From Verrucomicrobiaceae bacterium (GTDB taxonomy: Bacteria; Verrucomicrobiota; Verrucomicrobiia; Verrucomicrobiales; Verrucomicrobiaceae): a stretch of DNA of 64,000 nt. The DNA is taken from assembly GCA_015075365.1 (NCBI GenBank), contig JABTUN010000005.1, forward strand, positions 62,001 to 126,000. The letters run 5' to 3'. Shown in pieces: positions 1 to 8,016 of the stretch (position 1 is its first letter; each line of letters opens with the position of its first letter). A program made the position numbers and the translations under genes. The notes beneath the pieces are model-generated. The model saw nothing but the letters and a program-made list of their open reading frames with translations, searched no databases and was not told the origin of the DNA.

Positions 1-1433
1 TGGAAACGGAGGCGGCCGCGAAGGACTCCCGGGCTGTGTGGCGGGGTTTGTTTGAGAACAACACCTGCGGCGTGGTGGTTTTCGATTGCTCGATGCGTGT
101 GACGGACGCGAATCCGATGCTGTGCCGGCTGCTCAAGTACGATCGCAAGACGCTGCTTCGGCTGGATATTCTGGACCTGGTGGCCACGGGCAGCCGTGCG
201 GAGGTGGAGAAGCTGCTGCGGTGCATGGGCGGCGGCCAGCAGGTGCCTGCCAGCTTTGAGACGCGCCTGGAGACCCGGAACGGCACGCAGATCGATGTCC
301 TGGCCGGGGCGACCTGCCGCAGGGACGACGCAGGCGTGTGCCGCGAGTGCATGATGATCTTCACCGATGTGTCCGCCCGCAAAGCCGCCGAGGCTGTCCT
401 GAAGCGTGAACTGGAGATGAACCGGGTGCTGATTGAGAACACGCCCATTGCGATCGGGTTGCTCGACTCCGAAGGGCATATCCAGCGGCTGAACAGGGCT
501 GCCGAGGACCTGCTGGGCATCAAAAGCAGCGATGCGCAAGGCATGCTTGTGTGGGAACTGCCCATGATGCCTGCCGAGGAGGTGCCGGTGTCCAGAAAGC
601 GATTTGAAGGGCTCGTGCGGGGGGAGGAGACGCCGGGCAGGCTGCTGACGCTTTATGCCAAAGGAGGCCAGGTGAGGCATGTGATCGCCGAGGCATCCGT
701 GGTGCGGACGAACCACCAAATCGAGCACATCGTGGTGACCGGAATTGATGTGACCGAGAGAAAACGGCTGGAGTCCGAGGTCATCCGCGTGGCGGAGCAG
801 GAGCATGTGCGCATCGGCGCGGACTTGCACGACGGCGTGGGCCAGACGCTGGCCGGGGTGGCGTCGCTCACCGAGGCGCTGGTGCAGACGCTCCATGGAG
901 AGGCCAGAAAGGACACCGAGCGCATTCTGGAGCTGTTGAAGACAGCCCAGGAGGAGGTGCGGCGTCTTTCTCACGGTCTGGCACCCTCGGCGGTCAAAAA
1001 CCGGGATCTGGCGGGTGGTCTCCGGCTGATTGCCGAGACGGTGCGGCTGAACTTCCGCCGGGAATGCGAGTGCCTGCTGGACGATTCGATCCAGATTTCG
1101 GACAAGGAGGCGGAGACGCACCTGTTCCGCATCGCCCAGGAGGCGGTGAACAACGCGCTGCGTCACGGCGGCGCCCGGAAGATCCGCCTCGGCCTGAGGC
1201 GGCATGACAAGAACACCTGTCTGCTGGAGATCGTGGATGACGGCAGCGGCTTTTCCACCCGTAAGGCGGATGTGGAATCCCTCAGTTCCGGGATCGGTCT
1301 GCGGGTGATGGAGTATCGAGCGAACTTGCTGGGAGGGCAGCTCAAGATCCACGCCCAGCCCGGGCGCGGTGTTCGCGTGACCTGCTATTTTCCAGCCGCT
1401 CTCCTTAAGGAAGGAGGGTTGACAATCTCTTGA
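1..1433 (+). CDS. Two-component sensor histidine kinase (PAS-PAS-HisKA_3-HATPase), 5' end outside window
   Basis: Sensor kinase that should autophosphorylate a histidine and pass the phosphate to the response regulator encoded 22 bp downstream. Two PAS domains are visible (about 36-400 and 420-770), each ending in the usual D-V/T-x-R-K linker. A NarL/DegS-type HisKA_3 box follows (ADLHDGVGQ, phosphoacceptor His at 828-830). The HATPase domain has an N box (NNALRHGG), a G1 box (DDGSGF) and a GIGL motif. There is no transmembrane segment in the visible part, so a cytoplasmic sensor is likely unless one lies upstream. A GTG at 36 could start translation, but the frame stays open to base 3 and the first PAS domain begins almost at once, so I treat the gene as running in from the left. 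The signal sensed is unknown. Confidence 0.9.
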   Translation, partial: ETEAAAKDSRAVWRGLFENNTCGVVVFDCSMRVTDANPMLCRLLKYDRKTLLRLDILDLVATGSRAEVEKLLRCMGGGQQVPASFETRLETRNGTQIDVLAGATCRRDDAGVCRECMMIFTDVSARKAAEAVLKRELEMNRVLIENTPIAIGLLDSEGHIQRLNRAAEDLLGIKSSDAQGMLVWELPMMPAEEVPVSRKRFEGLVRGEETPGRLLTLYAKGGQVRHVIAEASVVRTNHQIEHIVVTGIDVTERKRLESEVIRVAEQEHVRIGADLHDGVGQTLAGVASLTEALVQTLHGEARKDTERILELLKTAQEEVRRLSHGLAPSAVKNRDLAGGLRLIAETVRLNFRRECECLLDDSIQISDKEAETHLFRIAQEAVNNALRHGGARKIRLGLRRHDKNTCLLEIVDDGSGFSTRKADVESLSSGIGLRVMEYRANLLGGQLKIHAQPGRGVRVTCYFPAALLKEGGLTIS

Positions 1434-1455
1434 TTACGAACGAACTAGGGAAGCT

Positions 1456-2097
1456 ATGAAGAGCAAAATCTATATTCTAGACGACCATCCCATCGTTATC
1501 GAAGGGCTTAAGAAACTGATTGATTCGCAGGAGGATATGCAGGTCATCGGCAGTGCCGAGGACGCCAACACAGCCATCCAGCAGATCGCCAAGCTCAAAC
1601 CGGACATCGTGATCCTCGACATCACGCTGAAGGACCGCAGTGGCGTGGATCTCATCAAGAAACTCAAGGCCAGCCAGGAGGGCCTGCAGATCATCGTTTA
1701 TTCGATGCACGACGAGAACGTGTATGCCGAGCGCTGCCTGCGCGCCGGTGCCATGGGCTATGTGATGAAGGCGGAGAACCCCACCCGCGTGCTCCAGGGC
1801 ATCCGTCAGGTGGCCGGCGGCTCCTTCTTCTTCAGCGCGGCGCTTCTCGGCAGCATCGTCTCCGGCGGCAGCACGCGTGGCGGGGCATCCCGTGGCGAGC
1901 CAGCACGCATGCTCAGCGACCGCCAGCTTGAGATCTTTGAGATGGTCGGGCGCGGCATGGACTCGCACACCATGGCGGAAAAGCTCGGCCTCAGTGCCAA
2001 GACCGTCGATGCGCACAAGGCGAACATCCGCCAGAAACTCGGCCTCGCCTCCGCGCGCGAGCTTCTCATGGAAGCCGTGCGCTGGGTGGAGAAATAA
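1456..2097 (+). CDS. NarL/FixJ-family response regulator
   Basis: DNA-binding response regulator of 213 aa, partner of the histidine kinase just upstream. The receiver domain (about residues 3-120) has the acidic pair D9-D10, the phosphoacceptor D55 in VILDITL and the conserved Lys in GYVMKAEN. The C-terminal LuxR-type helix-turn-helix (about 150-205) carries LSDRQLEIFEMVGRG and a recognition helix in SAKTVDAHKANI. The ATG start follows AGGGAAGCT, a reasonable ribosome binding site. A strong terminator lies 36 bp after the stop, so the pair probably forms one transcript. Target genes cannot be read from the sequence. Confidence 0.95.
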   Translation: MKSKIYILDDHPIVIEGLKKLIDSQEDMQVIGSAEDANTAIQQIAKLKPDIVILDITLKDRSGVDLIKKLKASQEGLQIIVYSMHDENVYAERCLRAGAMGYVMKAENPTRVLQGIRQVAGGSFFFSAALLGSIVSGGSTRGGASRGEPARMLSDRQLEIFEMVGRGMDSHTMAEKLGLSAKTVDAHKANIRQKLGLASARELLMEAVRWVEK

Positions 2098-2132
2098 GCC
2101 TCCAGCATCCATTCCCAACCTCAACCCCAGGG

Positions 2133-2166
2133 CGGGCGGCGCGAACATGCGCCGCCCGTTTTGTTT
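2133..2166. terminator. Rho-independent terminator between convergent genes
   Basis: A perfect 10-bp GC-rich stem (CGGGCGGCGC with GCGCCGCCCG) closes a 6-nt loop and is followed by TTTTGTTT on the plus strand. It ends the two-component operon. It sits 7 bp from the stop of the convergent sulfatase gene and may serve that gene less well, since the minus side lacks a clean T run. Confidence 0.9.
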
Positions 2167-2172
2167 GGCGGG

Positions 2173-3498
2173 TCAATCGTCCGCCACGGCGTCCTTGTCC
2201 GCCTTCGCATATCCGGCCAGGGCGGCCTGGAGTTCGGCCACCTTCTCCGGCATCTGCTTCGCGAGGTCGTTCCTCTCGGCCGGATCGTCCGCGATGTTGT
2301 AGAGCTCGGTCTTCTCCACCTTGTCCTTCGTGTGCAGCACCAGCTTGTGGTTGCCGACACGGAAGGAGCGTGACCTGAAACCGGGAGCGACAGTATAGAT
2401 CGGATGCGCGGCCGGTTTCGCGCCCTGGGCCAGTTGCGGCCACAGATTGGCTCCATCCCATTTCAGATCGCGTTCCGGCTGGTGGCCGGCAAGCGCGCAG
2501 AAGGTGGGCATCCAGTCGGTGATCTGCACCGGGGCGTCATGTTTGCCCGCTTTCAGCTTTCCGGGCCAGTTCACGATGCAGGGGACGCGTATGCCGCCCT
2601 CATAGACGCTGCCTTTTTGATCGCGCAGCGGTTTGTTGCTGCCGGGGAGCGGGCCCGCCGGATAATCGTCCGGAGGATAGGCCTGCCCGTTGTTCTCCGC
2701 CGTGCTGCCGCCGTTGTCGCTGGTGAAGACCACGAGCGTGTTGTCCCGCCTGCCGTGTTGTTCGAGCGCGGCCACGATGCGCCCCACGGCGTCGTCCAGG
2801 TGCATCACGCAGGCCGCATAATGCCGGGCCACCGTTCCCGTGATGCCCGCGGGCACCTTTGCCAGCCACTCCGCAGGCTCCTTGACCGGCAGGTGCACCG
2901 CTGTGAAAGGCACATAGAGGAAAAAGGGCCTGTCACCACGCCTTGCCAGCCACTCGCAGGCTTCGTTTGTGATCAAGTCGGTCACATGGCCGGTCTCGGT
3001 GAGCAGTTTCTCGTTGCGATGCCAGGTCTGCTGGAACGGGCCCTTCTTATACTGGTGGTCATAGGGGCCCACGCCCCCTGCCAGCGACCCGTAGCTGTGA
3101 TCAAAGCCGAAATGATTCGGTCCCTCTCCGGGTTTCGAGCCGAGATGCCACTTGCCGGTGAGGCAGGTGTCGTAGCCGGCGCTCTTCAACGCACGCGGCA
3201 GCGTGACCGTGTCCCAGCGCAGCGCGCGTTGGTTTTGTGGCGTGGTCACATTGAAGCGGCTCCAGCAGCGCCCGGTCATGAGTCCGGCACGCGTGGGGCT
3301 GCATACCGGCGCGACATAATGCCGCGTCAGTTCCACGCCTTCGCGGGCCAGTTGGTCGAGGAGCGGTGTCGGCGCGCTGCCACCGTGAAAAGCCACGTCC
3401 GCCCAGCCGAGGTCGTCGGCCATGATGAACACGAAATTCGGCGCGGACCAGGCCAGCGGCGCGAAGGCGAGGAAGAGGGAGAAAAGGCGGAGATTCAT
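2173..3498 (-). CDS. Secreted type I sulfatase (arylsulfatase family)
   Basis: Predicted periplasmic or secreted sulfate-ester hydrolase of 441 aa. A signal peptide (MNLRLFSLFLAFAPLAWSA) precedes the metal-binding start of the sulfatase fold (FVFIMADDLGW, D28-D29). The formylglycine motif C-S-P-T-R starts at C66 and continues into AGLMTGR, so the enzyme is of the Cys type and needs a formylglycine-generating enzyme, which is not encoded in this window. VFTSDNGG and the C-terminal ELYNIADDPAERNDL stretch are also typical. The start codon overlaps the stop of the upstream phosphodiesterase-like gene by 4 bp (ATGA), so the two are probably co-translated. Substrate is not predictable; sulfated polysaccharides are common for this phylum. 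Confidence 0.95.
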   Translation of the reverse strand: MNLRLFSLFLAFAPLAWSAPNFVFIMADDLGWADVAFHGGSAPTPLLDQLAREGVELTRHYVAPVCSPTRAGLMTGRCWSRFNVTTPQNQRALRWDTVTLPRALKSAGYDTCLTGKWHLGSKPGEGPNHFGFDHSYGSLAGGVGPYDHQYKKGPFQQTWHRNEKLLTETGHVTDLITNEACEWLARRGDRPFFLYVPFTAVHLPVKEPAEWLAKVPAGITGTVARHYAACVMHLDDAVGRIVAALEQHGRRDNTLVVFTSDNGGSTAENNGQAYPPDDYPAGPLPGSNKPLRDQKGSVYEGGIRVPCIVNWPGKLKAGKHDAPVQITDWMPTFCALAGHQPERDLKWDGANLWPQLAQGAKPAAHPIYTVAPGFRSRSFRVGNHKLVLHTKDKVEKTELYNIADDPAERNDLAKQMPEKVAELQAALAGYAKADKDAVADD

Positions 3499-4400
3499 TC
3501 GAAGGCGGAGGTGACTGGTTTTCCGTCAAAGCCGGAGGGCAGGGGAATGTCGAGCAGCCACAGCGCGGTGGCGGCGGTGTCGTAGGTGGTCACCGGCGCG
3601 GTGATGGTGAAGCTCTTCCTCACACCCTTCCCCCAGGCCACCCAGGGGATGAGCATGTCATCCGGAATGTTCTCCCCGTGCGTCTTGTCGTGACCGCCGT
3701 GGTCGGCGCTGATGAGAACGACGCTGCTGTCCGCGATGCCGGCCTCCTGAATGCCCCGGATCACCTGCCAAAGCGCCTGGTCGGATACTTTGAAGGCCTC
3801 CTTCTGCTGTGGCGATCCCCAGCCGTCCTTGTGGCCCGCCGTGTCCGGATCGGCGAAATGGATGAAGGCCAGCCTCGGCTTTGCCTCTTTGATCCACGCG
3901 GCGGCGTTTTTCGCCTCCAACTGCGCGGGTTTCTTGTCCTTTTCAATCTCGGGTGATCCGGCCACCGGCGCGGTCGTTTGCGGGCCGCCAAAGTCGAAGA
4001 TCGTCAGCGAGTCCTTCAGCCACAGGTGGCGGAATTTCTGCTTGCACACAAACATGCCGGTGACCGCCTGCGGATCGGCCGCGCGGAGCAGGGAAAACAC
4101 CGTCGGCACTTTCACCGGGCCGCGGATCGGGGAGAAATCATTCCACAGCACCTGGTGTTTCTCCGGCCCCACGCCCGTGAGCATTGAGGTGTGCGAGGGC
4201 AGCGTTTTCGGCGGAATGATCGTGCTGGCCTGCCATGTCACCGCGCCCTCCGCCGCCAGCTTCTTCAGCGTCGGCATCTCGCTCTCCGCGATCACCGCCG
4301 GCTTTCCCCCGTCGATGCTGATGATGAAGACATGCTCCGCGCGTGGCACGGCAAAGACGAGGGTGGGAACGAGGGCGGCAAGAAGGAGCGGTTTGATCAT
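3495..4400 (-). CDS. Alkaline phosphatase-superfamily phosphodiesterase/nucleotide pyrophosphatase-like protein
   Basis: Secreted member of the type I phosphodiesterase/nucleotide pyrophosphatase family, 301 aa from the ATG at 4400. That start gives a clean signal peptide (MIKPLLLAALVPTLVFA); a longer ORF from 4460 would put an unlikely 20-residue tail before it. Visible active-site parts are ISIDGGKP (first metal site), TLPSHTSMLTG (candidate nucleophile Thr), FADPDTAGHKDGWG and SADHGGHDKTHG (metal ligands). It is the first gene of a minus-strand pair with the sulfatase, which belongs to the same superfamily. The substrate, a phosphodiester or phosphonate, is unknown. Confidence 0.85.
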   Translation of the reverse strand: MIKPLLLAALVPTLVFAVPRAEHVFIISIDGGKPAVIAESEMPTLKKLAAEGAVTWQASTIIPPKTLPSHTSMLTGVGPEKHQVLWNDFSPIRGPVKVPTVFSLLRAADPQAVTGMFVCKQKFRHLWLKDSLTIFDFGGPQTTAPVAGSPEIEKDKKPAQLEAKNAAAWIKEAKPRLAFIHFADPDTAGHKDGWGSPQQKEAFKVSDQALWQVIRGIQEAGIADSSVVLISADHGGHDKTHGENIPDDMLIPWVAWGKGVRKSFTITAPVTTYDTAATALWLLDIPLPSGFDGKPVTSAFE

Positions 4401-4482
4401 GGTCAGCAGGTTGGAAACGCGGTGAAAAAGGCGATCTCGCATGAACGGTTGCGCCGTCAAAAGCGCCGCGCCATAAGAAGCG

Positions 4483-6471
4483 ATGGGCCGCGCGCAGAAA
4501 CACGCCAGTTTGCTGACACGCGCCGGGCAGTGGATGGTTTACGCGCTGTTCCGGTGCGTGGAGGGATTGCTTGCCGTGCTCCCGCTGATCGTGGTCTGGC
4601 GCCTGGGACGCCTGCTGGGCGCGCTGGCGTATCTGCTGGCGGGCTCCTATCGCAAACTCGCGCTCAACAACCTGCGCATCGCCTTTGAAGGCGAGAAAAG
4701 CGAGGCGGAGCGCCGCCAGATCGCGCGCGAGCATTTCCGCAGCCTCGCCGCGAATTTCCTCTGCGGCCTCAAGATGCCGCTGATGGATGAAAAGACACTT
4801 TTGAAGCACGTGCGCGCCGAGGGCATCGAGCGCGTGCAGGCCGCTCATGACGACAACAAACGCCCCATCCTCAATCTCGTGCTGCATGCGAGCTGCTGGG
4901 AGATTCTGACGCAGGTGCCCGGCGCGTATGTCCGCGGGCACGCGACGGGCGCCATCTACCAGCCGCTGCGCAATCCATTTCTGAACGCCCTGCTGCTGCG
5001 CCGCCGGGAAAAGCTCGGCTACGCGCTCTTTGACCGCCAGGCCGGCTTCAACGCGCCGATGAAGTTCCTGCGCGAGGGCGGGCAGATCGGCGTCCTCGTC
5101 GATCAGCACGCCGGCGATCACGGCCTGTGGTGCCCGTTCTTCGGCCGGCTGGCCTCCACCACGCCCATCGCCGCGCTCATGGCCATGCGCACCGGCGCGG
5201 TCGTCATGCCCATGATGGTCTATGACGACGGACCGGCGCGCTGGCGGCTCGTCGCGGCTCCGGAGGTCACCTCGGATGAGAACTCCGCGGAATCACTCAC
5301 CACCGCCATCAATCTCGCCGTCGAGCAGCTCATCCGCGCGCAGCCGGCGGGCTGGTTCTGGGTTCACAACCGCTGGAAGACACCGCGCCCGAATTTCCTG
5401 CTCTCCTCATACAAACGAGGCGTCGTGCTGCCGGCAGGCGTGGAGGCGGCCGCCTTGAAGCCCTTCCACCTCCTCATCCGCAGCCCCAACTGGCTTGGCG
5501 ATGCCTGCATGGCTTTCCCCATGGTGCGCGCGATCAAAAAAGGCCGCCCGGACCTCCAGATCACGATTTTCGGTGACAAAAAGCTCGAGGAGCTCTGGCT
5601 CGCCATGCCGGAGGTCAGCCGCTACATCGCCAAGGAGCCGAAGGAAGGCCCCTGCGCCGTCGCGCGCCGCATCAAGGCCAGCGGCATCCACTTCGATGCC
5701 GCCGTGCTTTGCACGAACTCCACCCGCAGCACGCTCGAGCTCTGGCTCGCCGGCATTCCACGTCTCGTCGGCTTCCGCGGCTCGCTGCGGTCGAAAATGC
5801 TCAACCAGATCATCAAGGAGCCGCCCCCCGGCGGGCCGGTGGAGCACCACGCGCGCCGCTACATGCGCCTCGCCGCCGGGATTGGCGCGGATGTCAGCCA
5901 GCCCGGCCTGTGGGACGCCCCCGCGCCCGACCTGCCCGCCGGTGGAAAGCTCCGCATCGGCGTCTGCGCCGGCGCGGAGTATGGCCCGGCAAAGCGCTGG
6001 CCGCTGGAGCGCTTCGCGGAGGTGGTGAGGACGGTTTCCGCTGAAAACACCCGCCTGCACTGGCTGCTGCTTGGCGCGCCCAAGGAGGCGGAGATGGGCG
6101 AAAAACTCTCCGCCATGCTTCCTGGCGTCCCGCATGACAATCTCGTCGGCAAAACGCGCCTCAGCGAGCTCATCACCACGCTGCGCGGCTGCGCGCTGCT
6201 GCTCACCAACGACACCGGCACCATGCATCTCGCCGCCGCGCTGGGCGTGCCCACGGTCAGCATCTTCGGCTCCACCTGTCCCGTCGCCACCGGGCCGCTG
6301 GGGGACCGCCACCTCGTCATTCAGCACCAAGTCCCGTGCAGCCCCTGCTTTGAGCGCGAGTGCCCCTTCGGCCACTATGACTGCATGACGCGAGTCACGG
6401 TCGGGCAGGTGGCGGAGGCCGTGAGGAGTGCGCTGAAAATGACGGGTGACGAACCGGGGGACCGCCCGTAG
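4483..6471 (+). CDS. Fused lipid A acyltransferase (LpxL/HtrB-like) and GT9 heptosyltransferase
   Basis: Two envelope enzymes in one 662-aa chain. Residues about 15-310 match the LpxL/LpxM lysophospholipid acyltransferase family: an N-terminal hydrophobic anchor (LLAVLPLIVVWRLGRLLGAL), a candidate catalytic H135-x4-E140, and LREGGQIGVLVDQHAGDHG. From about residue 325 a GT9 (ADP-heptose:LPS heptosyltransferase) domain starts with LIRSPNWLGDACMAFPMVRA and ends with LLTNDTGTMHLAAALGVPT and a Cys-rich stretch (PCSPCFERECPFGHYDC). LPS acylation and inner-core glycosylation are normally separate proteins, so the fusion is notable. No stop or shift separates the halves. The gene is divergent from the phosphodiesterase/sulfatase pair, with 82 bp between them. 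Confidence 0.9.
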   Translation: MGRAQKHASLLTRAGQWMVYALFRCVEGLLAVLPLIVVWRLGRLLGALAYLLAGSYRKLALNNLRIAFEGEKSEAERRQIAREHFRSLAANFLCGLKMPLMDEKTLLKHVRAEGIERVQAAHDDNKRPILNLVLHASCWEILTQVPGAYVRGHATGAIYQPLRNPFLNALLLRRREKLGYALFDRQAGFNAPMKFLREGGQIGVLVDQHAGDHGLWCPFFGRLASTTPIAALMAMRTGAVVMPMMVYDDGPARWRLVAAPEVTSDENSAESLTTAINLAVEQLIRAQPAGWFWVHNRWKTPRPNFLLSSYKRGVVLPAGVEAAALKPFHLLIRSPNWLGDACMAFPMVRAIKKGRPDLQITIFGDKKLEELWLAMPEVSRYIAKEPKEGPCAVARRIKASGIHFDAAVLCTNSTRSTLELWLAGIPRLVGFRGSLRSKMLNQIIKEPPPGGPVEHHARRYMRLAAGIGADVSQPGLWDAPAPDLPAGGKLRIGVCAGAEYGPAKRWPLERFAEVVRTVSAENTRLHWLLLGAPKEAEMGEKLSAMLPGVPHDNLVGKTRLSELITTLRGCALLLTNDTGTMHLAAALGVPTVSIFGSTCPVATGPLGDRHLVIQHQVPCSPCFERECPFGHYDCMTRVTVGQVAEAVRSALKMTGDEPGDRP

Positions 6472-6505
6472 GTTTCCACCGGTTTTTAACCCGTCCCATC
6501 ATCCC

Positions 6506-6868
6506 ATGATTGGCTTGTTCATCGGTCTGCTTGTTCCCGTGCTCCTTGTGGGCGCGATGATCGTGTTGGTGGTGAAACGCGGCCTGCAGTTTCGCGAATT
6601 GTGCGAGCACGGCGTCGAAACAACCGCCCAGGTGGTTGGCAAGCGCTCCGTGAAGGCGGGAAGCTCGACCTCCCGGAGGCAGAAGCTCGTCTATCGCTAC
6701 ACGGACAGCGCGGGCATGACGCATGAGCACACCTCCGTGGTCACTTGGGACGTGTACAACCGCCACGAGGAGGGATCGGAGATCGAGGTCGTCTATTCCG
6801 CGAAAAACCCGGCCGTTAGCGCGCCAAAATACCTGGTCGATCAGGCACGGGGCGCCCTGCGAAACTAA
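6506..6868 (+). CDS. DUF3592-like membrane protein
   Basis: Small protein of 120 aa with one N-terminal membrane segment (MIGLFIGLLVPVLLVGAMIVLVV) followed by a beta-rich domain containing GVETTAQVVGKR, YRYTDSAGMTHEH and EIEVVYSAKNPAVS, the pattern of DUF3592. The ATG at 6506 is preferred; an upstream ATG at 6446 would overlap the preceding gene and adds non-conserved residues. No function is established for the family. Confidence 0.75.
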   Translation: MIGLFIGLLVPVLLVGAMIVLVVKRGLQFRELCEHGVETTAQVVGKRSVKAGSSTSRRQKLVYRYTDSAGMTHEHTSVVTWDVYNRHEEGSEIEVVYSAKNPAVSAPKYLVDQARGALRN

Positions 6869-6926
6869 TTTTGTAACATCCCGCCGCGCATTGCCAGAAA
6901 GCAGCTCGAACCATCTGTTCCTCCTC

Positions 6927-7943
6927 ATGAAACTCCATCACCTCCTCCTCATCGCCGCCACTAGCAGTGCCTTCGCACAGCAGAAGCTCGTGCCCACCCA
7001 GGACGCCCCGAACACCAAGGACTACCCCGGCCTGCCGCGCTATGAAGGCAGCACCATCGTGCTGCAATCGGAGCAGAAATTCGGCGAACTGGGCCTGCAA
7101 ACCGGCGGGTTGAGCAGCCCGGCGTCCACGGACCCCAAAGAAGTGCGCAAGGTCGAGGGCCGCACGCACCGCACCACCTACCTCTATTTGAACCTCGGCG
7201 CGGGCAAGCGCAGCACGCTCGAAATCGCCCGCAACTACGAGATGGCTTTCAAGGACGCCGGCTTCACCGGCATCTGGAGCGGTGGCGACAAAGAAATCCG
7301 CAACGGCCCGCCGCGTGCCTACTACGGTGTGCCGGAGCTGGACCACCAGCTCATGACCACCGGCCTGAAGGAGCGCCGCTACTTCTGCATGGAAAAGAGC
7401 GGCCTGTTTGCCGCGGTCTTCATCGCCGCGCGGTCATGGGATCATCCGATGCTGCCCAGTTCGGTGGCGAACCCATGGAAGCAGCATGTCACCATCCCGC
7501 AGGACTCCGTCGTCATCCAGGTCGATGTGGTGAACACGCGTCCGATGGAGGAAAAGATGGTGCACCTCTCCGCCGCCGAGATGCAGAAATCCATCTCCTC
7601 CAGCGGCAAGGTGGCGATCTATGGCATCCTCTTTGACTTCAACAAGGCCGACATCAAACCCGAGTCCGCCCCCACGCTCGCCGAGATGGCCACGCTCCTG
7701 AAAGCAGAGCCCAATCTGAAAGTCCTTGTCGTCGGCCACACGGACAATGTCGGCACCTTTGAATTCAACGAGGACCTCTCCAAGCGCCGCGCCAAGGCCG
7801 TCGTGGCCGAGCTCGCCAGCAAGCACGGCATCGACGCCGGGCGGATGCTGCCCCTCGGCGCTTCGTTCATGGCCCCGGTGACGACGAACAGCACGGAGGA
7901 AGGACGTGCGCTGAACCGTCGTGTCGAATTGGTGGCGAGGTGA
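6927..7943 (+). CDS. OmpA-family outer-envelope protein
   Basis: Secreted protein of 338 aa. A signal peptide (MKLHHLLLIAATSSAFA) leads into a central region of about 200 aa of unknown fold. An OmpA C-terminal peptidoglycan-binding domain (about residues 225-335) follows, with ILFDFNKADIKPES, VLVVGHTDNVG and the terminal NRRVELVAR. The protein is probably anchored to peptidoglycan in the periplasm. The ATG at 6927 is chosen because it gives the signal peptide; the open frame extends 5' without support. The central region resembles DUF4892-type OmpA proteins only by layout, so I do not name it. Confidence 0.9.
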   Translation: MKLHHLLLIAATSSAFAQQKLVPTQDAPNTKDYPGLPRYEGSTIVLQSEQKFGELGLQTGGLSSPASTDPKEVRKVEGRTHRTTYLYLNLGAGKRSTLEIARNYEMAFKDAGFTGIWSGGDKEIRNGPPRAYYGVPELDHQLMTTGLKERRYFCMEKSGLFAAVFIAARSWDHPMLPSSVANPWKQHVTIPQDSVVIQVDVVNTRPMEEKMVHLSAAEMQKSISSSGKVAIYGILFDFNKADIKPESAPTLAEMATLLKAEPNLKVLVVGHTDNVGTFEFNEDLSKRRAKAVVAELASKHGIDAGRMLPLGASFMAPVTTNSTEEGRALNRRVELVAR

Positions 7944-8016
7944 GCATCTGTGATTCGGGACGCGTGAAGCACGTGCGGAGCACTTTCGGGACACACTTTC
8001 ATCCTCACACCTCATC

